DNA from: Voacanga thouarsii
Taxonomy: Eukaryota > Streptophyta > Magnoliopsida > Gentianales > Apocynaceae
Direction: 5' to 3'
Length of the DNA stretch: 64,000 nt
Assembly (NCBI GenBank): GCA_026120185.1
Contig: JANUWF010001481.1
Coordinates: 496,001 to 560,000, forward strand
The notes beneath the pieces are model-generated. The model saw only the letters and a list, made by a program, of their open reading frames with translations. It was not told where the DNA came from and ran no database searches. The first letter of the stretch is position 1. The number at the start of each line of letters is the position of its first letter. Of the stretch, positions 35,775-49,400 are shown one piece after another. A program made the position numbers and the translations under genes.

Positions 35775-37613
35775 TATTGGAATATATGCCCCCTAGACTA
35801 GTTTATCTAATGTAATTATTGAATTTATTAATAAAAGAATTTATTCTCAAAATTTATTTGTGAATTTAAATTTTATTTGTGCACGATTTTCGTTCGGAAA
35901 TGACCCATTATGTTTAAGTAAGTGATCCATGTAAATGGTGGTCTTTTACAGTAAGGTATGGATCAAGGGTTACTTAACACATAAATGTTTGTTCTTAACC
36001 AATTGATGAGAATGGGAATCTCATCATGTATAGGTTATTGTGTTATAAATTTCAAATGGGGAATGGCTTACCTTTAGCCAGTGAATAGTTCACTCACTTC
36101 ATAACATGAGCGTATTTTGAATATGTAGAACAAGACCTGTAATGATGGTTTCTAAAAGTATTATTTTGAAGAAACCCAGACTATTACTGCTGCAGTGTGG
36201 ACTAATACTCTACTACTTGAGTATGAGTTAGTGGTCTGACGAAACTAGAAGCATATAATTTGATATACTGTAGTTAATGTTCTTTCGCAGAGCCCATATA
36301 CTTGTATGTTGGGTATATGTGACTAGTTAGTTAATACAGACTTGTACAAGATAGCTTCTGCACTATATCGTCCCTTGTGACTGTTCAAATGATCTAATTA
36401 TCTAGGGCCCTGGGGAACATGACTTAGATGTTTACTTTAGGGTAGCTCCCTTGGAAAGTGAAAACATTCCAAGAGTAGTGGATCATTGGACTAGAGGTCT
36501 AAAGATGGTAGATGTCTATTAGAGAGGTGTTAGTACACTCTTCCTCTCTAAATGCACGGTGATGCATAGAGGGGTATTTTAGTCATTACACCTGTAGGTC
36601 GAAGACTTTGCCAACGCAGCATTATCCTTGGGGTCAATATTTTCTTATGGTGATATAAAAAAATATTTAAAATGAAAAATATAGCTATTTGTATAGTGGG
36701 AGTATTTTGGTCATTTTAGTAGCCAAGGCGATATGTCTTTTGATCCTCGGAATGGCCCTTAAATCTTGACAAATTTGGGTTAATGAATTGGTCTTATAAT
36801 TTTAGTTTTTATTTTATTTTATTTAAGTAGTCTAATTTATTATTAGATTAGAATAAAATAAAAGGTCTGAGAGAGAGTATATATTTTTTCTAATTTAATT
36901 GGTTAATTAATTATTCAAGGCCCAAGGACCAGATTGAATAATTAGAAAATTAATCTAGATATAAACTAGATAAAAGGCCTGTTATTTTATATTGGTCTAT
37001 TTGGGCTTGTTAATTATTTATTGGGCTATTTAATGAAGCCCAGAAATTAAATAATTAAGATTTATTATTTATGGATGTTCAAACCTACGAGTAAATAATT
37101 TTATTTGGCCCAATAAATAAGACCAAGGATAAAATAAAATTAAAAATAAAATAATTAATTAATTATTAAATTAAATAAATAAAACAACACGGGATGGATC
37201 CCGTGTTATTTTGTGTGAAGGATAACAGAAAGCATAGGGCTTTCTATTTTCATGTTCTTAGTCACTCTCTCTCAGTGGAGGAACAACATGAAAAGGAAAT
37301 CATGCAAAATGGTCTCTGGCTTTTCATTTTTTCACTTGATAGAAACCGATTCAGTCACCGAAGCATTGAGAGACTAAGCAAAACTCAAATCTTTAAGCTT
37401 TCACCAGTAGTGGAAATGGCACCATTTCGGAAGCTCAAAAGCTTCACGTGAATGAGACAAAGTTGACGTTTACAAGGACGTGATCCAATAGCTTCAAGCA
37501 TCCTTGTACAGACATCTTCTTCACTGCCGAAAAGGTCATTCAATCACAAAGGTAAATTTTTCGTTTTGTAAGCATGCTTTTAGTTTGATGATTTTTGCCA
37601 TTTTAAACCTTCA
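35775..37613 (+). repeat. Copia 5' LTR
   Basis: It begins TATTGGAATATATGCCCC (first TG mutated to TA) and ends AAACCTTCA at 37613, followed by the PBS. A long part contains AT-rich AATTAATTA runs and GGCCCAA words (36830-37190). Confidence 0.9.
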
Positions 37614-37614
37614 A

Positions 37615-37628
37615 TTGGTATCAGAGCC
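37615..37628 (+). other. Primer-binding site (initiator tRNA-Met)
   Basis: TTGGTATCAGAGCC starts two bases after the LTR end and is complementary to the 3' end of plant initiator tRNA-Met, the usual Copia primer. Confidence 0.9.
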
Positions 37629-37999
37629 ATGGTTTGGCAAATGTAGGAAGCATGCTAGGCTTAACTAAAACAAGAAAATATTTGGTTTGGATGTCTTTTG
37701 TGATCCTTCGTGTTTTCTGGTATGGATAGTTTCACTATAAGCTTCGCGAGTGTAGGCATAGGAACACTGTATTTTGATTGCTTTCATAGATATCATATAA
37801 GCCCAGTGTTTTTAAGGGTATATATGGTTGTTTGGATGAGTTTTGATCGAAAACAGTGAAAAAAACAAAGCCCAGTAGCGTTTGAAACGCAGAGGAAACA
37901 TTGGAGAAGATGATTATTGTAGCAGCCAATCCGACCGAGCCGAGCTGTTTTCGAGCTGCCAACCTTGGTCTGTGAGTGGAGCCACCAAGCCATGGCTTG

Positions 38000-39564
38000 T
38001 AGAACTGTGCATTCGGTGTTCGGTTTGGTGTTCGGTTTCAAATTTCGATTTTTTTCGATTTTTTATTTTTTTTACAACAATCGAACCGAACATCTTAAAA
38101 AACCGAAACAACCGAACTGAATTTATTTCGGTTCAATTTCGGTTCGATTCGGTTCAAACCAAAGTTTAGACAGCAACAGTAACCACCTAATGAGGAAGAC
38201 AGATTTCATCATTTTCATTAACAAACAAACAAATCAACTCAGCCAAACTTTAACACAAGTTATTGGCTTCTCTTTTCACTAATCACACCAACCAATCACA
38301 AATTATGCTCAATAAATCACCATAAACTCCACACAAATTCAAATTGGCTAAACCAAAATCAAACAAAATAGAATCATCAACTCAACTCAACCCTCTTTAA
38401 GATCAAACAAAGAAATTTCATGCAGTAATTCAGCTCAACAAACCCACAGTGGACTCAATTCAACCAATCTCAATTCCACCCCATCAACAACCATTAACAA
38501 CCATCATTAATAATAAAAACACATGCAGATGCAGTATTATAATCCTCCAAATCAACCAATAATATAGTCCACTGAACATCAATACCAATAACAATAACTC
38601 TAATAGTTCAATTAACCAACAAATACAACCACAGTACACATTAACATAGTAAAATAAAGACTATGTAAAATTTCCCCCAGCAGGTAGCAACTTTCCAGTT
38701 TCCACTTCCAGTAGCAACTCTAAGTCTCCAACTCCCAGAATCAAAGGACTGTAGAAGATAGTAAACATGTCATAATATGATTTTGAGGCAAAACAAGAGA
38801 AATAGCAGTAGGAGGGTAGACTTTGAAAACAAACATATTAAAAATTTCTACACCTTAAAACAAGTTGAGTCTCTTCCACAGCCTGCCTCTAAAGTGAGTC
38901 AATTCCATTAGAGATTCAGAAGTCTTACAGGCAGGGTTGACTTTGTAAAAGAATAAGAAAAATACCTTTTCTTGAGGATTCCACGAAATCCAGGAAGCTG
39001 TCAAGCTGAGGTGGAGGTGGAGGGCTGGAGGCAGAGACTGAGATGGCGGCGGCGGCGCAGGTAGAGGCGAAGGCTGAGGCTGAGGCGACGGCAGAGGCGC
39101 AGCCGCGCAGCGTAGAGACAGAGAGTGAGAACTGAGAGGAGAGCTAGGATGGAGGCGGAGGTAGAGGTGGAGGCAGAGGCTGAGGCAGAGGCTGAGGCAG
39201 CGGCGGTCCGGCTGAGGCGACGCAGATGCAGTCACGTAGAAACAGAGAGTGAGAGGAGAGCTAGGGTAAAAAATTAGGCATCGTGACTTCGTGAGGGACT
39301 GAGAGAATGTGGGCGACGCAACTTGGGAACTTGGGGTGGATTTTTGTTAAATTATTTAAAATAAATATAATATATATTATATTTCGGTTTTTCAATTTTA
39401 CCAAAATTTTTTTAATTGAACCGAAAACCGAACCAAAATTTTTAAAAAAATTGAAACCGAACCAAACCAAACCTAAAAATCTAAAAACCGAACCGAATTC
39501 TTAAATTCGGTTCGGTTCGGTTCGGTTCAAAAATTCAGAAAAAACCAAATATTGCACACCCCTA
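38000..39564. mobile_element. Non-autonomous hAT-like element
   Basis: The element is flanked by a perfect 8 bp duplication ATGGCTTG (37992-37999, 39565-39572), the size made by hAT transposases. Its right end GCACACCCCTA is a classic hAT terminus; the left end TAGAACTGTGCA keeps TAG...TGTGCA with three central mismatches. Subterminal zones at both ends (38011-38165 and 39365-39535) are packed with GGTTCGGTTCGG and its complement, typical of hAT subterminal repeats. No transposase is encoded. The interior at 38990-39260 is a GC- and purine-rich block unlike the AT-rich surroundings. Confidence 0.85.
39005..39262. repeat. GAGGCNGAGG-rich degenerate repeat block within the hAT-like element
   Basis: Repeated GAGGC, GAGGTGGAGG and GGCGGCGG words make a degenerate minisatellite. 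Two longer copies of CAGAGAGTGAGA...GGAGAGCTAGG occur near 39120-39150 and 39243-39266. On the minus strand it gives a Ser/Pro/Leu-rich frame (39235 to 38855), which I read as compositional or as a captured host fragment rather than an element gene. Confidence 0.6.
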
Positions 39565-39672
39565 ATGGCTTGGAGCCACAAGCCTCCCTCCCTGGCGACG
39601 AAAGCTTCCTCGCAGAAGCCTTAGCTTCCTCGAGCCGCGCGAGGAAGCCCAAGCTTCCGCGAGGAAGCAACT

Positions 39673-39700
39673 CTCCAATTTGCAAATTTGCAAATTGGAG
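39673..39700. repeat. 28 bp perfect palindrome in Copia leader
   Basis: Arms of 14 bases (CTCCAATTTGCAAA and its exact complement) meet with no spacer. A nearby hairpin has arms GCTTCCTCG (39624-39632) and CGAGGAAGC (39640-39648). Confidence 0.9.
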
Positions 39701-40965
39701 TTTGCCGCGATCAGCGATTTTGACCGCGGGTTGCGGGCACCCACCCGAATCGTAGCCCATGGGTTTTCCCATGACTTATGATCCAGTGTAGCGAGTGCAC
39801 TGGACCCGAAATAAAAAAAAAAAAATTGGTTTTTGGTCCCATACCAGACGAAGTTATTTTTATTGCAATAGTTAATATTCTTTGAATATTTTGCATGAAA
39901 AATAATAGTAAAGGAATTTTAGGATTAAACAATATCATTATTAATTAGTGTGTTGAATTCTATTTTTGAACACTTAGGTTAAACGAATAGAAAAATATGA
40001 AAACGTTTACAGTTTTCTAGCATGCTTATTCCTTTTTGTACCCTATGTGCGCGTTTTCTCAAAGACTAAAGTCTTTGGGAATTTTTGATGGAGAAAAATA
40101 TTTTTCTTAAATCAAATGGTTAATTTTAATTCGAGCAAAAATTAATTCTTAGTTATTTTCTCAAAAGATTTTATCCTTGACATAGAAAATATTTTGAATT
40201 TAGATATTTTTGTGAATTAAAATAGAAACCATTTTAATTGAATTTTAACAAGAAAAAGTGTTTTTGTCAAATTAAACTTGAGATCAATATCTCTCGAAAG
40301 TTTCATTGGAAATTTTTGAAATTATTAAGTTTATTAACTTAAATAAAATCAATCCATGGAAATTTTTCTCAAATGGTATAAATCTTGACATAGAAATTTT
40401 TATGGGTTTAGATATTTTATTTTTGAGTTAAAAGAAAACTTAATTGAAATTTTCAAAAGATATTTTCCAAGAAAACCCTTAATTTAAAATACTAAGTGGG
40501 AGAGGGGTTTCAACTGCTCCACGGTTTCCATCACGATTCTCATTAGAGATCGTGGGTCCCCTTGTGTTACCCTGGGAGTGAACCCGTATAGGATAGGGAT
40601 ACCACAAGGATCTAGAACTAATAGATGGATATAATTAATAACCCAGGATACGTGCTATGATCGGCCAGCCCACGTTAGAGGTTATAGTACAAGGAATGTC
40701 CATAGGAGATGAGAAGAAATGGTCATCCTAGATGGATTTATCTTATAGATCAATGCCTAGAAGGAAAATTAATTTGTGGTGGTTAATACACTTAGCTTAG
40801 GAAACTGTTAGTCTTCCCAAGAAGCTATGTCAGTTTTTCTAAGAGCCAAATTATTCATATTAAAGATAATAGGGTTAACTATTATCAGATTTAATATGAG
40901 GATAAAATCACAAATTATTTTCTTTTTCTCAAACTGAGTTTTCTTTTATTTCGATTTTTCATAAA

Positions 40966-41768
40966 TAGTTGGTGGATGTTCTTTTAGTCCTTTAGCTGTT
41001 ATTCTCCGTGAGAATAAGCTAACGGGTCCAAATTATGTGGACTTGAAAAGGAACTTGGACATAATACTCATCGCTGAGGAGTATAAGTATGTCCTCTTTG
41101 ACACCTGCCCTGTTATCGGGGAGGGTTCCACTGCTGAGGAGTGAAAGGTGGAGAAAGCATAGAAGAAGGCCAACAAGATGGCTCGATGCTACATGTTGGT
41201 CTCCAAGTCTAATGTGCTCCAGTCTAAACACAAGCACATGGCCACTACGTACGACATTAGCCAATCACAAACCACAATATTCGCAGATAAGAGCCGGCTC
41301 GCAAGGCAGGAGGCTCTTAGGACAATCATCAATACTAAGATGGCTGAGGAAGCATCAGTAAGAGAGTATATGCTCAAGATGATTGCTGCTTTCGAGAAAG
41401 TAGAAGTCTTAGGGGTTGTAATTGACCCCAAGAGCCAAGTGGACATAGTTCTCGAATCTCTTCCAAGCACTTTTACTCAATTCAAGTTAAATTATAACAT
41501 GAACAAGTTAAACATGAGTTTAACCGAGTTAATGAAAGGGCTTCAGATGACAGAGAAGGTCATGAAGCCACAGTCCAAGGCGATGATTATTAGGACTTTT
41601 TCTTTTAGAACTGGGCCCAAGCCTAGGAAGTTCAAGAAGAAAAAGGGAAACGCACCGGCCCAGCCTGAGAACCAGCCCAACAAGCCCAAAGGCAAATACT
41701 TCAAGTGTGGGCGAAGAGACACTGGAAAAAGAAATGTCCAGAACTTCAGGCCAAGAAAAACCCTATAG
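40966..41768 (+). pseudogene. Copia gag, broken
   Basis: The position matching the gag ATG of the sister copy (3014) reads ATA here, so the start is lost. The capsid region is readable (ENKLTGPNYVD; VREYMLKMIAAF; SQVDIVLESLP), with stops near 41143 (TGA) and at 41160-41162 (TAG). From 41178 a long open stretch reaches the zinc knuckle (YFKCGRRDTG), where a frameshift occurs at about 41715, ending the frame at 41766-41768. The TAG at 41160 is at the same place as the one at 3206 in the other copy. Confidence 0.85.
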
Positions 41769-41789
41769 GTATTATTTTCTATCTAGAGT

Positions 41790-44669
41790 CAATTTTAATG
41801 GTTGGATCAACTTTCACTTAGATTATTGATTCTAGTGCCACTGATCAAATCTGTAACTCCTTGTCGGGATTTAGGAAGATAAGAAGACTTCAGAAAGGCG
41901 AGCATGAACTACAAGTAGGAAATGGAGCATAAGTATAGGCCCTTGCAGTGAGAGAGAGAGCTGGATCTTATTTTTTATTGTCATAAAGTATTTATATTAA
42001 AGGATATTTTATATGTACCCGGTTTTAGACAGAATTTGATTTCAGTTGCAAAGCTAATAAATCATGGATATTATGTTCTTTCCATTCTGATATTACTATC
42101 AGTAGAAATGGAGAAGTTTTATGTACAGGACACATGTATGGAAACTTATTCTTTTTAAATCCTACAAATAATCAAATAAATAACGCTCAATCTAAACATT
42201 TGAGTAAGAAGAGAAAGACCAATGTCAATGACACAAATCTTTGGCATCTATGGTTAGGTCATATTAACTTAACCAGGATTCAGAGGCTAATCCATTATGG
42301 GCCCTTAGGCTCTTTAAAATTGGAAAGTTGGCCTCAATGTGAATCCTACCTTTTGGAAAAATTGATCAAAAGGTTATTCACCCAAAAAGCTGATAGAGCC
42401 AAGGAGATATTGGGCTTCATTCACACTGATGTGTGTGGTCCTTTGTCCACATAAGCTAGAGGGGGTTTTAAATACTTCATCACTTTCACGAATAATTGTA
42501 CAAGGTTTGGTTATATCTACCTAATGAGGCACAAGTTTGACTCTTTTAACAAGTTCAAAGAGTTTAAGGCTGAAGTGGAACGTTAGACAGGTAAATTGAT
42601 CAAAACCTTACGATCGAATCATGGTAAAGAGTACCTCCACGGTGAGTTCAATGATTACATAGTACATCATAGGATAATATTTCAACTCTTTGCGCCAGGT
42701 ACACCCCAGCAAAATGGAGTATGTGAGAAAAGGAACAGGGCATTAATGGAAATGGTCCGAAACATAATGTCACATGCTACTCTTTCGGTCTCTTTTTGGG
42801 GATATGCCTTGGAAACAACACCATACATTTTGAACTTGGTGCCTTCCAAGTTAGTACCTAGGACACCCTATAAGATGTGGATTGGGGCATAAGCTAAGTC
42901 TAAATCATCTCAGGATACGAAACTATCCAGCTTATGTACTGATTAAGAGAGACAAGCTAGAACTAAGATCAGAATTATAATACTTTATTGGGTATCTAAA
43001 AGGAACAAAATGAGGTTACTTTTATCATCCCAAAGAGTAGAAAGTACTGGTAAGTACTAATGCTAGATACTTGAAGGATGATCAAAGTACTTCCACTAAA
43101 GATTCAACAAGGTTGGAACTCGAGGAGATCTTCAGAATCAACTTCTTCAGACCCGATTATGGAATAAAAAGAGGTACAACCTCAAGAACCTATACAAACG
43201 GAGCTTTATCATAGTGGGAGTGTATCTAGAGTTCCAGAAAGATTGACAGGAGAGGCTTTTAAGCTAGTTTCTGACCATCAGGAATAAGATCCCACTAGAT
43301 ATGAGGACGCTATTACTGATGTCGATGCAAATTTATGGCATGAAGCCATGAAGGCCAAGATTGAGTCTATATACTTCAATCAGGTTTAGGATCTTGTAGC
43401 TTCACCTAAAGGGATAAAACCCATTGGGTGTAAGTGGTTATACAAGAGGAAGAGGGGAGCAGATAGGAAGGTGGAAAGCTTCAAAGCTAGGCTTGTGGTG
43501 AATGGGTATACTCGAAAAGAGGGAAACAATTATGATGAAACATTTTTCTCGATAGCCATGCTTAAACCCATATGTATCCTCCTTGCCATTGCATGTCATT
43601 TCAACTATGAGATATGGAAAATAGATGTCAAGATGACATTTCTTAATAGCCATCTTAACGAAGACATCTATATGTCTCAACTGGAAAGTTTTATGGCTAA
43701 AGACCAGAAACATATGGTTTGCAAGCTTAAAAAGTCTATTTATGGACTTAAACAGGCATCTAGAATATGGAACATTCGTTTTAACGAGACTGTAAAGTCT
43801 TACGGTTTCATTCAAAACGAAAATGAACCATGCGTGTACAGGAAATTTGGAGGTATAAATGTGATTTTTTTTTTGTCCTATATGTGGATGACAGACATTC
43901 TAGTCATTGGGAATGATGTAGGGACATTGTCATCTACTAAGGTTTGGTTGTCTAGTCAATTTAGTATGAAGGAGTTGGGAGAAACCAGTTACATTCTCAG
44001 AATTAAGCTTCTTCGAAATAGGAAGCAGAAAATATTAGAATTATTCCAAACGAAATACATTGACAAGATGCTGGCCAAGTTTAGCATGGACTCATGCAAG
44101 GGAACTCTAATCCCTTATAGAGATGGGTTATCTTTTTGTTCTAAGGACTACCCTAAGTCTCGAAAGGAAAAAGACAGAATGATTAGGATTTCCTACGCTT
44201 CGGCTGTGGAAAGTCTCATATACGCCATGCTGTGCACTAGGCCAGATATCTACTTTACCGTAGACTTAGTTAGTAGATATTAGTCATACCCTGGAGAGGT
44301 TCATTGGCAAGCTGTAAAGCATATTCTCAAGTACCTCAATGGTACGAAAGATTATATCCTAGTTTACAAGGCTGATGACTTAGTTCCTATTGGATATACA
44401 GACTTAGATTTTCAGACAGACCGATTGTGGTGTATTGCGACAATTCAGGAGTAGTCTCGCAATCGAAAGAACCTAAGAACCACAAGAAAGGGAAACACAT
44501 ACAGAAGAAGTACCACCTGATCTGGGATTTTATTCAAAGACGGGAAATAGTGGTGGAACAGATAGCCTCGGAGAACAACCCAGCAGATCCCTTTACCAAA
44601 CCTTTGGTTGAGAATGTCTTCAAGAGACACTTATACGCCATAGGGGTGGGCACCTATGGGTTTTCTTAG
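41790..44669 (+). pseudogene. Copia pol: protease, integrase, RT, RNase H, broken
   Basis: Protease: the segment near 41815-41860 reads with a stop in place of the conserved Trp and DSSATDQI instead of DSGATDH. Integrase: pre-integrase HLWLGHINLTRI and CESYLLEK (second Cys lost) near 42240-42370; core with HTDVCGPLS, LRSNHGKEYL (second catalytic Asp is Asn) and NGVCEKRNRAL (Glu kept). Stops lie near 42453 and 42585. RT from about 43390 to 44283 has a long open frame from 43471, but the catalytic box is disrupted (SYMWMTDILVIG, near 43880-43900). A deletion in RNase H brings distant parts together near 44418 (DLDFQTDRL), leaving the CDN and C-terminal motifs (44427-44669). Confidence 0.85.
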
Positions 44670-44691
44670 TCTTAGAGTGCAAATGGGAGAT

Positions 44692-46500
44692 TGTTGGAAT
44701 ATTTACCCTCTAGACTAATTTATCTAATGTAATTATCGAATTTACTAATAAAAGAATTTATTCTCAAAATTTATTTGTGAATTTACATTTTATTTGTGCA
44801 CGATTTTTGTTTGGAAAGAACCCATTGAGTTTAAGTAAGTGATTCATATGAATGGTGGTCTTTCACAGTAAGGTATGGATCACGGGTTATTTAACATATA
44901 AATATTTGTTCTTAACCAATTGATGAGAATGAGAATCTCATCATGTATAGGTTATTATGTTATGAATTCTAAATGGGGAATGGCTTACCTTTAGCCAATG
45001 AGTAGTCCACTCACGTCATAGCATGAGCATATTTCGAATATCTAAAACAGGACCTGTACTGGTGGTTTCTAAAAGTACTATTTTGAAGAAACCCAGACTA
45101 TTACTGCAATAGTGTGGACTAATACTCTACTGCTTGAGTATAAGTTGATGGTCTGACGAAGCTAGAAGCATATACTTTGATATATTGTAGTTGAGGTTCT
45201 TTCATAGAGCCCATATACTTGTATGTTGTGTATATGTGACTAGTTAGTTAAGACAGACTTGTACAAGATAGCTTCTGCACTATATCACCCATTGTGACTG
45301 TTCAAATGATCTAATTATCCAAAACCCTAGGGAACATGGTTTGGATGTTTACTTTAGGGCAGCTCTCTTGGAAAGTGAAAACATTCCAGGAGTCGTAGAT
45401 CATTGAACTAGAGATCTAAAGATGGTAGATGTCTATTAGAGAGGTGTTAGTACACTCTTCCTCTCTAAATACACGGCAATGCATAGAGGAGTATTTTAGT
45501 CATTACACCTGTAGGTCGAAGACTTTGCCAACACAGCATTATCTTTGGAGTCAATATTTTCTTATGGTGATATTAGAAAATATTTAAAAATATAAAATAT
45601 AACTATTTATATTGCATGGGTATTTTGGTCATTTTACTAGCCAAGACGATGTGTCTTTTGGTCCCCGGAATGGCCCTTAAGTTCTGACAGATTTGGATTA
45701 AGGAAATGGTCTTGATAATTATGGTTTTTATTTTATTTTATTTAAATGGTCTAATTTATTATTAGACTAAAATAAAATAAAAGGCAAGAGAGAGAGTATA
45801 TATTTTATCTAGTTTAATTGGTTAATTAATTATTAGGGTCCAATGAATCTAGATATAAACTAAATAAAAGGTCTGTTATTTTATATTGGTCTATTTGGAC
45901 TTGTTAATTATTTATTAAACTATTTAATGAAGCCCAAAAAATAAATAATTAAGATTTATTATTCATGGGTATTCAAGCCCAAGAGTAAATAGTTTTATCT
46001 GGCCCAATGAATAAGACGACGGGTAAAATAAAATTAAAAAATAAAATAATTAATTATTAATTAATTATTAAAATAAATAAATAAATAAATAAAAACAACA
46101 CGGAATAGATAACAGAAAGCATGGAGCTTTTTGTTTTCGTGCTCTTGGTCACTCTCTCTCGATGGAGGAACAACATGAAAAGGAAATCATGCAAAATGGT
46201 CTCTGGCTTTTCATTTTTTCACTTGATAGAAACCAATTCAGTCACCGAAGCCTTGAGAGGCGAAGCAAAACTCAAATCTTTAAACTTTCACTGGCAGTGG
46301 AAAGGGCACCATTTCTGAAGCTCAAAAGCTTTGCGTGAATGAAACGAAGTCAATGTTTACAAGGACGTGATCCAATTGCTTCAAGCATCCTTCTACAGAC
46401 ATCTTCTTCACTACCGAAAAGGTCATTCAATCACAAAGGTAAATTTTTCGTTTTGTAAGCATGTTTTCGGTTTGATGATTTTTGCCATTTTAAACCTTTA
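44692..46500 (+). repeat. Copia 3' LTR
   Basis: It begins with the canonical TGTTGGAATATTTACCC directly after a polypurine tract and ends AACCTTTA (CA changed to TA) at 46500, followed by AGGGC. It pairs with 35775-37613. Confidence 0.9.
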
Positions 46501-46515
46501 AGGGCTAACATGTAG

Positions 46516-46576
46516 GTTCAGTAATTATATAGGAACTGAACAACAGAATGATGATAAGCAAGAGTAGTAATAATAT
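46516..46576 (+). pseudogene. Endogenous pararetrovirus fragment, right of the Sirevirus
   Basis: Immediately after the right TGTAG duplication, the reading frame of the viral fragment ending at 25079 stays open for about 60 bases before consecutive TAG TAA stops near 46573. This is direct support for the Sirevirus having inserted into the viral relic. The product is not recognised. Confidence 0.5.
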
Positions 46577-48880
<2,304 letters not shown>

Positions 48881-48883
48881 ATA

Positions 48884-49400
48884 CACTACTAGAAACTGGT
48901 GTATCAGCCACGGAATTCATGCGTGGCTGATTACCCACACAACACCCACGGATCAACCACGGATAAAATTTCGTGGCTGATTCGTGGTTGATATGTGGGA
49001 GAATTCGATTAAGGTTGTCAAGGAAAAATTCATGGCTGATCCATATCTAATCACCTACGGATCAGCCACGGAAATATTTAAAAATTTTATGAAAATTATT
49101 TGTGGATGATCCGTGGCTGATTTGCTATGAATCAGCCACGGATTTTTTTTGTAAATGTCATTATATAATCAAATATTTTCGTGGCCGATACGTTGCAGAT
49201 CAGCCACGGAAATTTTTTGTGGCTGATTCGCACCTGATTTGATACGAATCAGCAATGGAATATTTTTTACAAATTCAAAATTTTTTGTAAAAAATCCGTG
49301 GCTAATTTGTAGCAAATCTGCTACGAATCAGCCACGACATATTTTTGAAATTTTTTTAATTATGGCGTGGCTGATCCGTGGCTATATAGCTACAAAATAG
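48884..49400. repeat. Left subterminal repeat array of the CACTA element
   Basis: More than a dozen copies, by eye, of CGTGGCTGAT or ATCAGCCACG in both orientations, several as head-to-head pairs separated by AT-rich spacers. In studied CACTA elements such arrays bind the TNPA-type protein. Confidence 0.9.

Larger units (their letters stand above)
37629..40965 (+). other. Copia leader region, interrupted by a hAT-like element
   Basis: The untranslated leader consists of 37629-37999 and 39565-40965 (net about 1.8 kb) with 38000-39564 inserted. The part from about 39573 to 39800 is GC-rich with several inverted repeats, including a CGAGGAAGC hairpin and a 28 bp perfect palindrome. The part from about 39890 aligns with the leader of the 1570 element. 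Short frames here are not genes. Confidence 0.75.
35775..46500 (+). mobile_element. Copia retrotransposon (same family as 1570-15223), full length, degenerate
   Basis: A 10.7 kb element flanked by a perfect AGGGC duplication (35770-35774, 46501-46505), inserted five bases from the outer end of the Sirevirus 5' LTR. Order: 5' LTR, PBS, leader (with a hAT-like insertion), gag, protease, integrase, RT, RNase H, polypurine tract (AAATGGGAGAT, 44681-44691), 3' LTR. The LTRs are 1839 and 1809 bp and differ by very roughly 10% in the first ~135 bases compared by eye. Stops in gag and protease, loss of integrase Asp and a disrupted RT catalytic box show it is dead. Angela/TAR assignment is tentative. 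Confidence 0.9.
25085..46510 (-). mobile_element. Sirevirus-type Copia retrotransposon, complete but interrupted
   Basis: The outer boundaries are TGTAG (25080-25084) and TGTAG (46511-46515), a perfect target duplication spanning 21.4 kb. On the minus strand the element runs 5' LTR, PBS, gag, protease, integrase, RT, RNase H, env-like region, several polypurine tracts, 3' LTR. The 5' LTR is split by another Copia element (35775-46500), so net length is about 10.7 kb. A post-pol env-like region, several AAAGGGGGAGA-type tracts and the long gag with a coiled-coil region mark it as a Sirevirus (Maximus/SIRE1 type). The two LTRs differ by very roughly 8% in the stretch I compared by eye. Confidence 0.9.

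Noticed and set aside
39527..39772. Frames on both strands over the leader GC-rich part
   Set aside because: They cross the hAT boundary and the palindrome cluster and follow inverted-repeat composition, not coding.
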